Below are positions 1-8,642 of a stretch of DNA of 64,000 nucleotides, piece after piece. The notes under the pieces are model-generated. The model was not told the origin of the DNA and made no database searches. It saw nothing but the letters and a program-made list of their open reading frames with translations. The stretch is from Sulfurovum sp. (GTDB lineage: Bacteria; Campylobacterota; Campylobacteria; Campylobacterales; Sulfurovaceae), in NCBI GenBank assembly GCA_030949725.1, contig JAUZSE010000001.1:1-64000 (forward strand). Reading direction: 5' to 3'. The translations under genes and the position numbers were made by a program. Within the stretch, counting starts at the first letter, position 1; each line of letters begins with the position of its first letter.

Positions 1-811
1 AAACGCTTAGGACTAAAACATAAATAAAACCAAATTACTAGTACTTTTTAGGAATAGCAACATAATTCCAAAGTGGTAAATGTATATCAAAGATAATTTT
101 CATATTCTCTTTAAAGCCCTCTGCATATTTTCTTTTTGTATGAAATACCTTATCAAGAATAGAACTAAAAACTTTCAATCCTGTAGTCGTTTTAGTTTGT
201 GCAATAAGGGTATTTACTAACTCTACACTTGTAAAAATGACTCCTTGTAAAGCTCTTGTGATATGAGGGAATAGGCGATGTTCTATAGGATTATACTTTG
301 ATGTATAAGGAGGATAATGAGCAATACGAATTTCAATTTGTAATTCCTCTGATAACTTCTGTAAATCTTCTTTAAAAATATAGTGACGAGAGCTATTACT
401 GCCCCCACCATCGCACAGTAGTAGCAGTTTATCATGTCCTTGATATTCAATATATCCATAATTTAACCACCAATTTTTGATAGATTCACAAGCAAATTCA
501 CTGGTATCAGCACTTGTCCCTATGGTAATATAACCAATATTTAGGTTTATATCATACAGCCCATGGGGGACAATTTTTCCCTCTGCGTAAGAAGGAAAAT
601 CATGGTCTTTAACTTTAATTATCTCTTGAGTATACAGTTTACCTTCTCGGTATAAATTTCCTAAAAACTCTTTTTTTTTACATCCATACTCAAAACAGGA
701 TTCCCCTCTTTCTTATATTCTTCTTTTAGTTTTTCAATATTTTTAAATTGCTCATCTCTATTTGCAACATCTACTTTTCCTGAAAGTGTTTTAAATGCTT
801 GTCGCTTACGA

Positions 812-2260
812 CAACACCTTAGCCAAAAAACCCCTCTAACCCACCCTTTCATGTGGGTGAATAGCCCCTAAATTGGCAATCTTAAGCGATACCGTCTGAA
901 TTAAATACGCGTTAGCTAAATTCGGAAGTAATTTAAATACCTCTTTGACGTATTTAAGCCCATGGTAGTGGGCTTTAAGGTCAAGAATACTCATCTCTTT
1001 CATAGTAGAGTTTTGACGTAATCCATGAGAAAAATTGACCATAAAAGTAGAGAGATTTGCCCAATTATGGATAGGTGTTTTTTTAATATTCATAAAATCC
1101 TCCATTCCCCAATATTGTTTGGCATCTCGGAAGACAAATTCAATCTGAAAACGAAGTGAATAGTAATCAACAATCTTTTTATAGTCTAATGTCAAATCTG
1201 TAGAGAAGAGATTTACATGAGCAATTTTACCTGTGCTTAAATTTATCTTTTGAATAATTACAACATTGAGCCTATCTGCAAACTTACGATGTAGCATTTC
1301 CATTTGATAAATTCTTGTTTGGATATTCTTATCTTCGTCTATGGTATCTGATTTTAGATAGGGTTCTGGAAGATTATCATAGTCAATAGCATCTCCATAT
1401 TTCCTAGGAGATCCTCTTCCTGCATACTCTCCACTATAAGGAAATAGCAGTGCAGAGTTTTTTGAAGTTTAGAAATGATATGTAATCCACATTGCCTCAC
1501 CATTTGTACAGCAGGATTATTTCCAAATGCTCCATCAAAGACAAAATAAACAATATCAATATGCTTGTCAATCCGTTTAAGTGCCTTATTTACGGACTCC
1601 TGGACAAATTTAAGATAGGGAGAAAGTTCAATATCTTTTTTATCTTTATTCCCACTGCCTTTAGGTCTTCCAACTTTACCATGCTTCTTTTTCTTACTCT
1701 TCTTTACACTTTTATCTTTGATACAACCTTCTTTTTTCTCTCGAACTATTTGTTGTGTACTTAGTGGATAAGCTTTTCTTGTTTCTACACTTATCAAGGA
1801 AAGATTGAGAAATGCCAAACTTTGTATCACTTGGTTTTGGATAGAAGAATAAAACCTATCTACCCCATAAGTATGCTTCCCACTTTTGCTTACTACTACT
1901 TCATCTCCACCCAAAAGATAGACTGAACCCTTTTTTGTTAAATGCGTTTTGATAAACATCCAATTGATTTCTTCCCAATTTATCTTTGAATGAAAGAAGC
2001 GTGTGATAGTTCGATAACTCCCTCCTTTTTCACTCCATCTACTTAATCCTAACATAGTAATCCGTCCTCGCATTGAGAGCAAGGCTTGGATGATTATTTG
2101 TAGTTGTTTATGCTTGTTTTTTGCAATTATAGGTGCGATACATCTTAAGAGTGTTATAATTTCTGTCATGGGATAACTTTATGTTTTTTTGGTTTAAAAT
2201 TATAGTAGTTGTCTCATGGCTTTGGCTTATATTTTGTTTTTGTTTTTGGCTAAGGTGTTG
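812..2260 (-). mobile_element. IS4-like insertion sequence, copy 1 (1449 bp)
   Basis: Its ends are perfect inverted repeats: CAACACCTTAGCCAAAAA from 812 and TTTTTGGCTAAGGTGTTG ending at 2260. TTACGA flanks both sides (806-811 and 2261-2266), a clean 6-bp target duplication inside the ISAzo13 transposase. Two further copies lie at 40811-42271 and 49214-50659, both also with 6-bp duplications. This is the best-preserved copy: its transposase is interrupted only at an A6 tract shared by all three copies. Confidence 0.92.
836..2169 (-). CDS. IS4-like transposase, copy 1, in two frames joined at an A6 tract
   Basis: This is a DDE transposase. The first frame (2169 down to 1354) holds the N-terminal domain, the first Asp in LGGDEVVVSKSGKHTYG, a Lys-rich insert and the second Asp in VFDGAFGNNPAV. 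The second frame continues with YSGEYAGRGSPRKYGD and contains YYSLRFQIEFVFRDAKQYWG, which fits the IS4-type Y-2-R-3-E-6-K signature carrying the catalytic Glu. It ends in HPHERVG. The frames are offset by -1 at the six-A run (T1458-1463 on the plus strand). A -1 slip there gives an uninterrupted protein of about 440 residues. Either the element uses frameshifting or the common ancestor was mutated. No other lesion is visible in this copy. Confidence 0.8.
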
Positions 2261-2711
2261 TTACGAAAATGATGTTTTTTTTAAGAGTTGTTTCACTATA
2301 TCCACATCAACTACAAAACCTTTCTCTGACAATCTAGTTTGTAGCTCTTTCCGTGATAAATTTGTCCACTTTATCGTCTCATCCATCGGTGAACCTGCTG
2401 TACTCTCTGCGATAACCTCTAGGAATGCTTCGTCTAAGCCTTCTCTTGTGAGCAATATAGACTTTCTTCCTCCTCCCTCTTCTCTTTGTCTTTTATTATC
2501 TTTATCTAATTCTGTTCTTAACTCTTTTTGTCCTCTTGACACACCACTATAGTCACATTCAAAGATTTCGCATATATAGCTTATCCCTCCATGACTTAAT
2601 TTGGTTGCTTCTATTCCTGCGTAGCGTCTTCTGTCTTTCTCTGATAAACTTTTATATAGATTTAGCATTTGCTCTTCTATTTCTTTTGGGTACTTTTTCA
2701 TAAATAGTATT

Positions 2712-3056
2712 TTAGCTTATTTTGGGTTTGTTTATCTTGTTGTCCTTACTCACATAGTGATGTATAGACTGTCTACATGCCATTCTTGTACTTATGAGTT
2801 GTGAGGATATACTTAGGTCACTGTTTTTTATGAGTGTTCCTGAGATTTGATTGCATGCATCAAAGCCACTTAATTCCATTTGTTTGAAATCAAAGTCAAG
2901 TATAGCCCTTGCTTTTCGTACTTCCATACCATCCATAATACGCAGATGCCAATTGCCATCTAATGTACTTAAATCTATAGGGTTTTTTTCTGCTTGTAGA
3001 GTGTTTAGAGATAGTATTGCCATAAGGGAGGCAAAAAATATTTTCTGATAGAACAT
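2712..3056 (-). pseudogene. META-domain (HslJ-like) exported protein, truncated by the IS
   Basis: The start at 3056 opens with a signal peptide (MFYQKIFFASLMAILSLNTLQA). A META/HslJ-type domain follows with GNWHLRIMDGMEV, FDFKQMELSGFDACNQISG and STRMACRQ; the pattern of a first strand, then GxxxCNxxSG, then T.MAC is typical of the family. The ISAzo13 element starts at 2745, so the last residues (about KDNKINKPKIS) are read from IS sequence and the true C-terminus lies beyond the left edge of the window. META proteins are small envelope proteins linked to stress or antibiotic tolerance in other bacteria; the role here is unknown. It is transcribed divergently from the next gene. Confidence 0.75.
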
Positions 3057-3116
3057 CCAAAACTTCCTTAAGGGTTATTTTTGATAGTATAATACATATT
3101 ATTTAATGGAGTATGA

Positions 3117-3911
3117 ATGAGATTTATTTTTTTATTTTCTTTAGGGTTTTCAATGCTGTTTTCTTCGGAAATCGAACTTACAAAGAAGCAGGCAAATTAT
3201 ATAGCCCAAAAAGTTTGGCAAAACGAAGGTGCGGGGAAAGATAAATATCTTATATGGTGGAACAAGGGTGAAGATTTTGCTTCATTGGGGATAGGACATG
3301 CTATTTGGTTTAGCAAAGGACATACTGAGAAGTTTAGAGAGGTCTTTCCTATGCTCATTGCATTTATGCAAAAAAAAGGTGTATCTATGCCTGCATGGCT
3401 CACCCCTGAGACGGATTTTCCTTGGGCAAACAAAGAGGCTTTTTTTCTTGCAAAAAAAGCCAAGACAAAGCAGTACATGGAACTTTTCAATTTTCTAAAA
3501 TCTACTTTTTCTTATCAGGCTGAGTTCATGGCACAACGCCTTAGTCAGGCACTTCCACAAATGTTAGAAAGTATTGATAATAAAAAAAGAGAAGCAAAGA
3601 TTAAACAACGTTTTTATGAAGTGATGCACAACAAAGACGGAAGCATTAATGAAAGAGGACTTTATGTGCTTTTGGACTACACCAATTTCAAGGGAGAAGG
3701 CACACTAAAAAGTGAACGCTACAAAGGGCAAGGATGGGGGCTTTTACAAGTACTAGAACATATCAATCCCAAAGAGTCCAACAAACAAAAAGCTTTCGCA
3801 CAATCTGCAAGCCGTATGCTCTCAAGACGCATCAAAAACTCGCCTAAATCACGTGGAGAAGAACGCTGGCGAAAAGGATGGAATGTACGCCTTGAAACGT
3901 ACTGGAAATAA
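3117..3911 (+). CDS. Exported protein of unknown function (possible lysozyme-like fold)
   Basis: This is a 264-residue protein with a short signal peptide (MRFIFLFSLGFSMLFSSE). The mature protein starts with a helix and the segment QNEGAGKDKYLIWWNKGEDF followed by SLGIGHAIWFSKG. The Glu just after the first helix and the Gly-rich SLGIGH loop recall small muramidase active sites, but this is only a resemblance. The C-terminal half is basic and contains KGQGWGLLQVLEHI. I recall similar uncharacterised proteins in other proteobacteria and cannot name a function. A TATAAT-like box at about 3088-3093 could serve as promoter. The start is supported by the signal peptide directly after it. Confidence 0.7.
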   Translation: MRFIFLFSLGFSMLFSSEIELTKKQANYIAQKVWQNEGAGKDKYLIWWNKGEDFASLGIGHAIWFSKGHTEKFREVFPMLIAFMQKKGVSMPAWLTPETDFPWANKEAFFLAKKAKTKQYMELFNFLKSTFSYQAEFMAQRLSQALPQMLESIDNKKREAKIKQRFYEVMHNKDGSINERGLYVLLDYTNFKGEGTLKSERYKGQGWGLLQVLEHINPKESNKQKAFAQSASRMLSRRIKNSPKSRGEERWRKGWNVRLETYWK

Positions 3912-3991
3912 AGGTAGGAATGAATGCTTGTGAAGGGTATTTTGGGTGGTAGAGGGAGATTTGTAGATGAAAGATAATAAGGAGTTAAATT

Positions 3992-4113
3992 ATGAAAGAT
4001 ATAGAAATTGACAATATTATATTGTAGATTTATTATTGATAAAGTACAAAGAAAATGCTTTTAGTAAAAATTATGTACTCAAAAAGAAGTGGAATGAACT
4101 AAGTGAAAAATAA
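3992..4113 (+). pseudogene. Short reading frame with a frameshift, upstream of the RAYT gene
   Basis: AAGGAG at 3979-3984 stands seven bases before an ATG at 3992, a good ribosome-binding arrangement. The frame reads MKDIEIDNIIL and stops. In a second frame DLLLIKYKENAFSKNYVL continues to a TAA at 4111-4113, overlapping the GTG start of the next gene. Joined, this would be a protein of about 40 residues. I do not recognise it. It may be a remnant or a small gene with a one-base error. The rest of the 3912-4102 gap shows nothing else. Confidence 0.3.
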
Positions 4114-4633
4114 ATATTTACCATATACCGATGTAAGCAATCACTGTAAATTTATTACTTTTAGAACAGTTGAGAGTGAAGATTCTACCTTACACGAAAT
4201 CTTAAATCAGAAAAATATATCTGATAAAATGAAACAATATCAAGTAGATACATATCTTGACGGATCAAATAAAGGGGCTTATCTAAATGATGATATACTA
4301 CAATTACTACATAATCTTTTAAAATCACAAGATATGATACTTTATGATTTAGTTGCTTATACAATTATGCCAAATCATATTCACCTTTTGATAGTACCGA
4401 AAAAAAATTTATCTTTTATCATGGAAACAATCAAGAGTATAAGTAAAACAGAGATAAATAAAATTCTTAAGAGAAAAGGTCAGTTTTGGGAAGACAACTA
4501 TCATACTAAAAATGTTAAAAATGAAAATCAACTTGACTTAATCTACAAATATATAAAAAATAATAGCTTGAAACTAAATATAAATAAAGATTTATCTTCT
4601 AGGTTTTACGGTATTTATGAGGAAAATAGATGA
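4103..4633 (+). CDS. REP-associated tyrosine (Y1/HUH) transposase-like protein
   Basis: This is a 176-residue member of the Y1_Tnp family (IS200/RAYT type). The metal-binding HUH motif is in YTIMPNHIHLL (His92-Ile-His94), and the downstream segment GQFWEDNYHTKNV with a helix rich in Asn/Tyr matches the end of RAYT proteins. RAYTs are single-copy DNA-processing proteins derived from IS200/IS605 transposases that act on REP hairpins. No IS200-type ends or REP arrays are evident next to it. It starts with GTG at 4103 and its stop overlaps the ATG of the Fic gene (ATGA), so the two are probably cotranscribed. Confidence 0.8.
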   Translation: MKNKYLPYTDVSNHCKFITFRTVESEDSTLHEILNQKNISDKMKQYQVDTYLDGSNKGAYLNDDILQLLHNLLKSQDMILYDLVAYTIMPNHIHLLIVPKKNLSFIMETIKSISKTEINKILKRKGQFWEDNYHTKNVKNENQLDLIYKYIKNNSLKLNINKDLSSRFYGIYEENR

Positions 4634-5700
4634 AAGAATTCACCCCAAAACTCCTACCACTAAAAAAAGACATAGAAACCAAAGAAATCCTAAAAGCTAC
4701 TACTTTAGCTCATAGAGCATTGGCAGAGTTGAAGGGGTTGGCTAATTCTTTGCCAAATCAGAAGATTGTTATCAATACTCTTGTGTTGCAAGAGGCTAAA
4801 GATAGTTCTGAGGTTGAAAATATTATTACTACTTATGATGAGGTGTATCGTTCTGATATTTCTAATGATTTTATCAATAGTGATAGTAAAGAGGTGCAAA
4901 ACTATAAAGATGCTCTCTATTTAGGCTTTGATATTATTAAAACCAAAGGTGTTTTGACAGTTAATCATATCAAAGAGATTCAAGCAACATTGGAAAAAAA
5001 TGATGCAGGATTTAGAAAGCAAAGTGCTACTGTACTTAAAAATCCTTCAACTGGAGAGATAAAACTTATCCCACCACAGCACCCACAAGATATTATTAAT
5101 CTTATGGCAAATTTGGCAGAGTATATCAATGACCCCACATTAGAAGATTTTGATAGCTTGGTCAAGATGGCTATTATTCATTATCAATTTGAGAGTATTC
5201 ACCCCTTTTATGATGGCAATGGAAGAACGGGGAGGATTATCAATATTTTGTACCTTGTCTTAGAAGGTTTACTTGATATGCCTATACTTTATTTGAGTCG
5301 GTATATCATCAAAAATAAATCAGATTACTATACACTACTCAATAATGTGAGTTTCCATAATGGACTCAATGCGTGGATAATGTTTATGCTAAAAGGTATA
5401 GAAGTGATTTCAAAAGAGACTATTGCAGTGATACGAACGATAGAAGTCTTGATGCAAGAAACAAAAGCTATAATTTTGGAAAAGAAGCCAAAAATTTATA
5501 GTAAAGATTTACTAGAAGCACTTTTTTATCATCCTTATACCAAAAGAGTATTTATAGAAGAACAATTAAATGTTTCAAGACCAACAGCTACCCATTACCT
5601 CAAAGAGCTTGCAAGCATGGAGATTTTGAGAAGTCAAAAGATAGGTAAAGAAGTTTTTTATATTCATGATAAATTATTTAATCTTTTCAAACACATGTAA
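4630..5700 (+). CDS. Fic family protein (AMP-transferase type) with C-terminal winged helix
   Basis: The 356-residue protein has a Fic_N-like first part, the Fic core with HPFYDGNGRTGR at residues 191-202 (catalytic His, phosphate-binding loop), and a C-terminal winged-helix segment (LNVSRPTATHYLKELASMEI). An inhibitory-helix motif of the [S/T]xxxE[G/N] type is present as SSEVEN (Ser59-Glu63-Asn64), which in class II Fic proteins blocks ATP binding in cis. Fic enzymes usually transfer AMP to a hydroxyl side chain of a target protein; the target here is unknown. The gene overlaps the upstream RAYT gene by four bases. Stand-alone Fic-HTH proteins of this type are common on accessory DNA. Confidence 0.88.
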   Translation: MKEFTPKLLPLKKDIETKEILKATTLAHRALAELKGLANSLPNQKIVINTLVLQEAKDSSEVENIITTYDEVYRSDISNDFINSDSKEVQNYKDALYLGFDIIKTKGVLTVNHIKEIQATLEKNDAGFRKQSATVLKNPSTGEIKLIPPQHPQDIINLMANLAEYINDPTLEDFDSLVKMAIIHYQFESIHPFYDGNGRTGRIINILYLVLEGLLDMPILYLSRYIIKNKSDYYTLLNNVSFHNGLNAWIMFMLKGIEVISKETIAVIRTIEVLMQETKAIILEKKPKIYSKDLLEALFYHPYTKRVFIEEQLNVSRPTATHYLKELASMEILRSQKIGKEVFYIHDKLFNLFKHM

Positions 5701-5765
5701 AAAAAGTATCTAAATCTTTACATGTAAAATTTATATGTAAAGAAAACAGTAAAATCTTTACACAT
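5692..5765 (+). promoter_or_regulatory. Cluster of TTTACATGTAAA-type palindromic repeats
   Basis: Four related half-sites lie in 74 bases between the Fic gene and the TRAP gene: CACATGTAAA overlapping the fic stop, the perfect 12-bp palindrome TTTACATGTAAA at 5717-5728, ATATGTAAAG at 5733-5742 and CTTTACACAT at 5756-5765. The last two are inverted copies of each other (9 of 10). The spacing suggests an operator array for a dimeric regulator acting on the downstream TRAP gene. The regulator is unknown; the winged helix of the Fic protein is one candidate. No poly-T tail follows, so a terminator is less likely. Confidence 0.4.
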
Positions 5766-5780
5766 CAAAAAAGGCAAACA

Positions 5781-7685
5781 TTGGAATCAAAAATAAACAG
5801 AATAACGGATATTTACATAACTTACAGTGACCGTATCTCAAAATACGCAGGCTTTTTGGCAGCATTTTTGGTGCTGCTTCTTTCTCTTTTGGTTGTGTAT
5901 GATGCAGGTATGCGTTATCTATTTTCTTCAGGTTCTATCGCACTTCAAGAAGTGGAGTGGCATCTTTTTGATCTGATTTTTTTGTTTGGGCTTTCTTATG
6001 CGTTGAAACATGACAAGCATGTAAGAGTAGATATATTTTTCGAAGGTTATAGCAAAGATACACGCGCTATCGTGCAGATACTTTCGATGCTTTTACTGGT
6101 GCTACCATTTTCATTACTTTTTTTAAATGATGCTTTTGATATGACGATGCAGTCTTATATGCAAAATGAGATCTCTTCAGATCCTGGAGGGCTTACGCAT
6201 CGTTGGTTGATCAAGGCTATGTTAGTAATGTCCTTTGTCTTACTTATACTACAAGCACTCTCCGAAGTACTCAAAGCCTATCATAGGTTAGAGAACAAGA
6301 GGGCATTTATGATGGTTCTTTTGGGTATTTTACTGGTTGGGGTGTTGGTGTATTTGGCTTGGTTTAATCGTATGGCATTTTGGATTGACCCTGTGTTCTT
6401 GATGTTTGCTTTGGCACTGCTGTTACTTCTGATAGGGTTTCAGGTCGCTTTCGTGTTTGCTGGGGTGGCAGTATTTTTTGCAGTCATTACGGATGAAGTA
6501 GGCTTACATGCCTTGGAGATGCTTCCCTATAGAACCTACGGAATCATGGGGAATGTCACACTGATGGCAATTCCTCTTTTTATCTTTATGGGTCTAATAC
6601 TTGAAAAGTCAAAGATGGCAGAGGGTTTGCTGCTCTCTATGGGGAAACTCTTTGGGCAGGTAAGGGGTGGTTTGGCTATTTCTGTGGTACTTGTGGGTGC
6701 TATATTGGCTGCGAGTACAGGCATTGTGGGTGCGTCTGTAGTGATGATGAGTCTTATCGCCTTGCCTTTGATGTTGAAGCATCAGTATAGTCCTGCATTG
6801 GCTTCGGGGAGTATTGCTGCGAGTGGTACGTTGGGACAGCTTATCCCTCCTTCTATCGTGCTTATCATCCTTGGAGATCAAATGCATCTTTCAGTGGGTG
6901 ATTTGTTTCGTGCTGCTGTTGTACCAGGACTTTTACTCATTATCTTGTATGTGGTCTACATCTTAATTGTGGCACATTTCAACAAAGATATGGCACCAGC
7001 TATCGTCTGCGATGAACCTTATGCGGACATAGTCAAAGAAGCACTCAAAGCGATCATGCCTCCTTTGTTACTTATCGCTGTAGTGTTAGGTTCTATTTTT
7101 ATGGGAATCGCTTCGCCTTCAGAGTCGGCTGCGGTGGGTGTCATCGGGGCAGGGTTATTGGCGTTGTTTAATCGTACATTCTCCTTTGCACTCATTCGCT
7201 ATGCTTCCATAGAAACAGTAAAACTCACCGCGATGATCTTTATGATTCTCATAGGTGCTACGGCATTTTCTTTGGTCTTTGGTGCGCTTGGTGGCGGAGA
7301 TATGGCGATGGAGTTTTTCTCATCAGATGGAGATATGGGTGACAAATGGACATTCATCCTTATTGCTATGCTTGTCATCTTTATCTTAGGGTTTTTTATA
7401 GATTTTATAGAAATAGCATTTGTAGTTGTACCTATCTTAGTACCTATCGTAGCACTACTTGGCATAGACCCCATCTGGTTTGCCATACTCATAGCGATGA
7501 ACCTACAAGCCTCCTTTCTTACGCCACCTTTTGGCTTTGCCTTATTTTACTTAAAAGGTGCAGCAGGTGACAAGGTGAGTACAGGGGCTATCTATAAAGG
7601 AGTTATTCCATTTATCGGGTTACAATTACTGGCGTTGGGGATTATTGTGATGTTTCCTGAGTTGATTTATTTGTTTGGGGAGTAG
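5781..7685 (+). CDS. TRAP transporter permease, fused small (DctQ) and large (DctM) subunits
   Basis: This is a 634-residue integral membrane protein. Residues 1-190 form a four-helix DctQ-like domain (GMRYLFSSGSIALQEVEWHL is typical). The remainder is a DctM-like domain of about 12 helices with MAIPLFIFMGLILEKS, ASGTLGQLIPPSIVLI and NLQASFLTPPFGFALFYLKG. TRAP systems take up organic acids using ion gradients and need a periplasmic binding protein (DctP). None is next to this gene, so the substrate is undetermined. The start is TTG at 5781; no nearer ATG precedes the first helix. It is the only gene in its transcription unit. Confidence 0.9.
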   Translation: MESKINRITDIYITYSDRISKYAGFLAAFLVLLLSLLVVYDAGMRYLFSSGSIALQEVEWHLFDLIFLFGLSYALKHDKHVRVDIFFEGYSKDTRAIVQILSMLLLVLPFSLLFLNDAFDMTMQSYMQNEISSDPGGLTHRWLIKAMLVMSFVLLILQALSEVLKAYHRLENKRAFMMVLLGILLVGVLVYLAWFNRMAFWIDPVFLMFALALLLLLIGFQVAFVFAGVAVFFAVITDEVGLHALEMLPYRTYGIMGNVTLMAIPLFIFMGLILEKSKMAEGLLLSMGKLFGQVRGGLAISVVLVGAILAASTGIVGASVVMMSLIALPLMLKHQYSPALASGSIAASGTLGQLIPPSIVLIILGDQMHLSVGDLFRAAVVPGLLLIILYVVYILIVAHFNKDMAPAIVCDEPYADIVKEALKAIMPPLLLIAVVLGSIFMGIASPSESAAVGVIGAGLLALFNRTFSFALIRYASIETVKLTAMIFMILIGATAFSLVFGALGGGDMAMEFFSSDGDMGDKWTFILIAMLVIFILGFFIDFIEIAFVVVPILVPIVALLGIDPIWFAILIAMNLQASFLTPPFGFALFYLKGAAGDKVSTGAIYKGVIPFIGLQLLALGIIVMFPELIYLFGE

Positions 7686-7715
7686 GGTGACAGCCCATCT
7701 TCCCACATATATTAT

Positions 7716-8063
7716 TTAGTCGTCATTATGTAGTTGTCCACTAAAGTCAAAGCCAAATTTCATTTTGTTGGCTATTTCTTCTTGGACTTCGTCTATGAGG
7801 TCTTCGGTTTCACTTTCTATCTGGTCTATGAAAAACTTCTGTTCTCTTTCCCGTCTAAAGGCACGAACCTTATAGGGTTTGTCAGCACCATGTGCTTCAA
7901 CAAATTTTTCAAGTGTGTCTTCCCAAACAATGGTTAGCTCATGTTCTATGCTTTCTTCTTCGTCTTTGCCTGGCAAGGTGTAGTTAAATGCTACTATGTC
8001 TGAGTAGATTATGACCTTAAATGCTTTTTCTTCTGTTTGTGGTGTGACCTCATTGTCTGGCAT
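7716..8063 (-). CDS. Conserved hypothetical acidic protein
   Basis: This 115-residue acidic protein has no signal peptide or membrane segment. It contains YSDIVAFNYTLPGKDEEE, a WEDTLEKFVEAHG helix and a glutamate-rich C-terminal helix (SETEDLIDEVQEEIANKM). No known family is recognised. It is the first of several small minus-strand genes between 7.7 and 9.3 kb with similar acidic, cytoplasmic character. Confidence 0.6.
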   Translation of the reverse strand: MPDNEVTPQTEEKAFKVIIYSDIVAFNYTLPGKDEEESIEHELTIVWEDTLEKFVEAHGADKPYKVRAFRREREQKFFIDQIESETEDLIDEVQEEIANKMKFGFDFSGQLHNDD

Positions 8064-8123
8064 GATTATGTCCTTTGTAATTAGTATTTATTTATTGTTA
8101 TATCAAAGATAGCTTTGGATTAG

Positions 8124-8549
8124 CTAATTTTTAACTTTTTTCATCATCTTGAGCCAGTCGTGATCAAAATTACTGAGTATATAATCTTCACCATGGGGTA
8201 TGGTACACCCAGAACAGTCTTGGTGTACTTGGTTATCTTCTGTGTAAGTGCGTTTGCCACGTTTTGAATTGATAGAACACACAGAGTGATACTCTAAATC
8301 ATCTTCCAAAACAGGCGTTTGGTTGAACCTAAAGTGTGGACATCCACACATATAGCAGTTGAGTTCATACATTTCGTGGCACTTGGTATTTGTAGCATAA
8401 AGCTCACAAAAGTCTGGTTCATTCTTTACCATATTGTCAAAGATGAAGTACTGGACGATGTCATATTCATCGAGTCCTTGTGCTTCAAGTTTTTGCATAA
8501 TTTTTGCATGTTTTGTTGCATGTTGGTCAAACCAATCATTGTAAGTCAT
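8124..8549 (-). CDS. Cysteine-rich conserved protein (metal- or cluster-binding)
   Basis: This 141-residue soluble protein has two cysteine clusters: CYMCGCPHFRF in the middle and QDCSGCTIPHG towards the end, plus earlier Cys at FCELYATNTKCHEMYELNC and SVCSINSKRG. The pattern resembles the small cysteine-rich domain family that often binds zinc or an iron-sulfur cluster; this is inferred from the spacing only. Function unknown. It is divergent from the gene at 8643. Confidence 0.65.
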   Translation of the reverse strand: MTYNDWFDQHATKHAKIMQKLEAQGLDEYDIVQYFIFDNMVKNEPDFCELYATNTKCHEMYELNCYMCGCPHFRFNQTPVLEDDLEYHSVCSINSKRGKRTYTEDNQVHQDCSGCTIPHGEDYILSNFDHDWLKMMKKVKN

Positions 8550-8642
8550 TTTTAATCCTTGTTAGTGTTGAGAGCATAACATATTATTGATGATACTAAG
8601 CAAATAATGCTATGATTCCCCATAATCCCAAAGGAAATACTT

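Larger units (their letters stand above)
38..2701 (-). pseudogene. ISAzo13 family transposase, split and frameshifted
   Basis: The N-terminal 145 or so residues are encoded from 2701 down to 2261 and end in DIVKQLLKK. The gene resumes at 811 with RKRQAFKTLSGKVDVANRDE and runs to a TAG at 38-40, ending WNYVAIPKKY. Removing 812-2260 plus one copy of the TTACGA duplication rejoins the two parts. The joined protein has the ISAzo13 layout: an N-terminal helix-turn-helix-like part, the segment TAGSPMDETIKWTNLSRKE, then a DDE core with LLLLCDGGGSNSSRHYIFKE and AHYPPYTSKYNPIEHRLFPH. A second lesion is a nine-base A run (minus strand; T671-679), where the frame breaks after VKKK; ten A would restore KKKEFLGNLYREGKLY. 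The gene is dead as read. Confidence 0.85.
10..2745 (-). mobile_element. ISAzo13-like insertion sequence, interrupted by an IS4-like element
   Basis: The left end begins GGACTAAAACATAAATAAAA at base 10. The reverse complement of the right end (up to 2745) begins GGACAACAAGATAAACAAAC, an imperfect inverted repeat with about 17 of 22 bases matching. TTA stands directly outside both ends (7-9 and 2746-2748) and is a plausible 3-bp target duplication, although so short a match could be chance. The element carries one minus-strand transposase gene and lies inside a META-domain gene. The element at 812-2260 is inserted in the transposase, so this copy cannot move by itself. Confidence 0.7.

Noticed and set aside
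1492-1764. Plus-strand open frame inside IS4-like copies 1 and 3
   Set aside because: It is the antisense of the transposase and recurs only because the IS is repeated; no start signal or recognisable domain.
3912-5780. REP array for the RAYT protein
   Set aside because: No pair of GC-rich hairpins with a GTAG-like foot was found; the palindromes at 5692-5765 are A/T-rich and look like operator sites.
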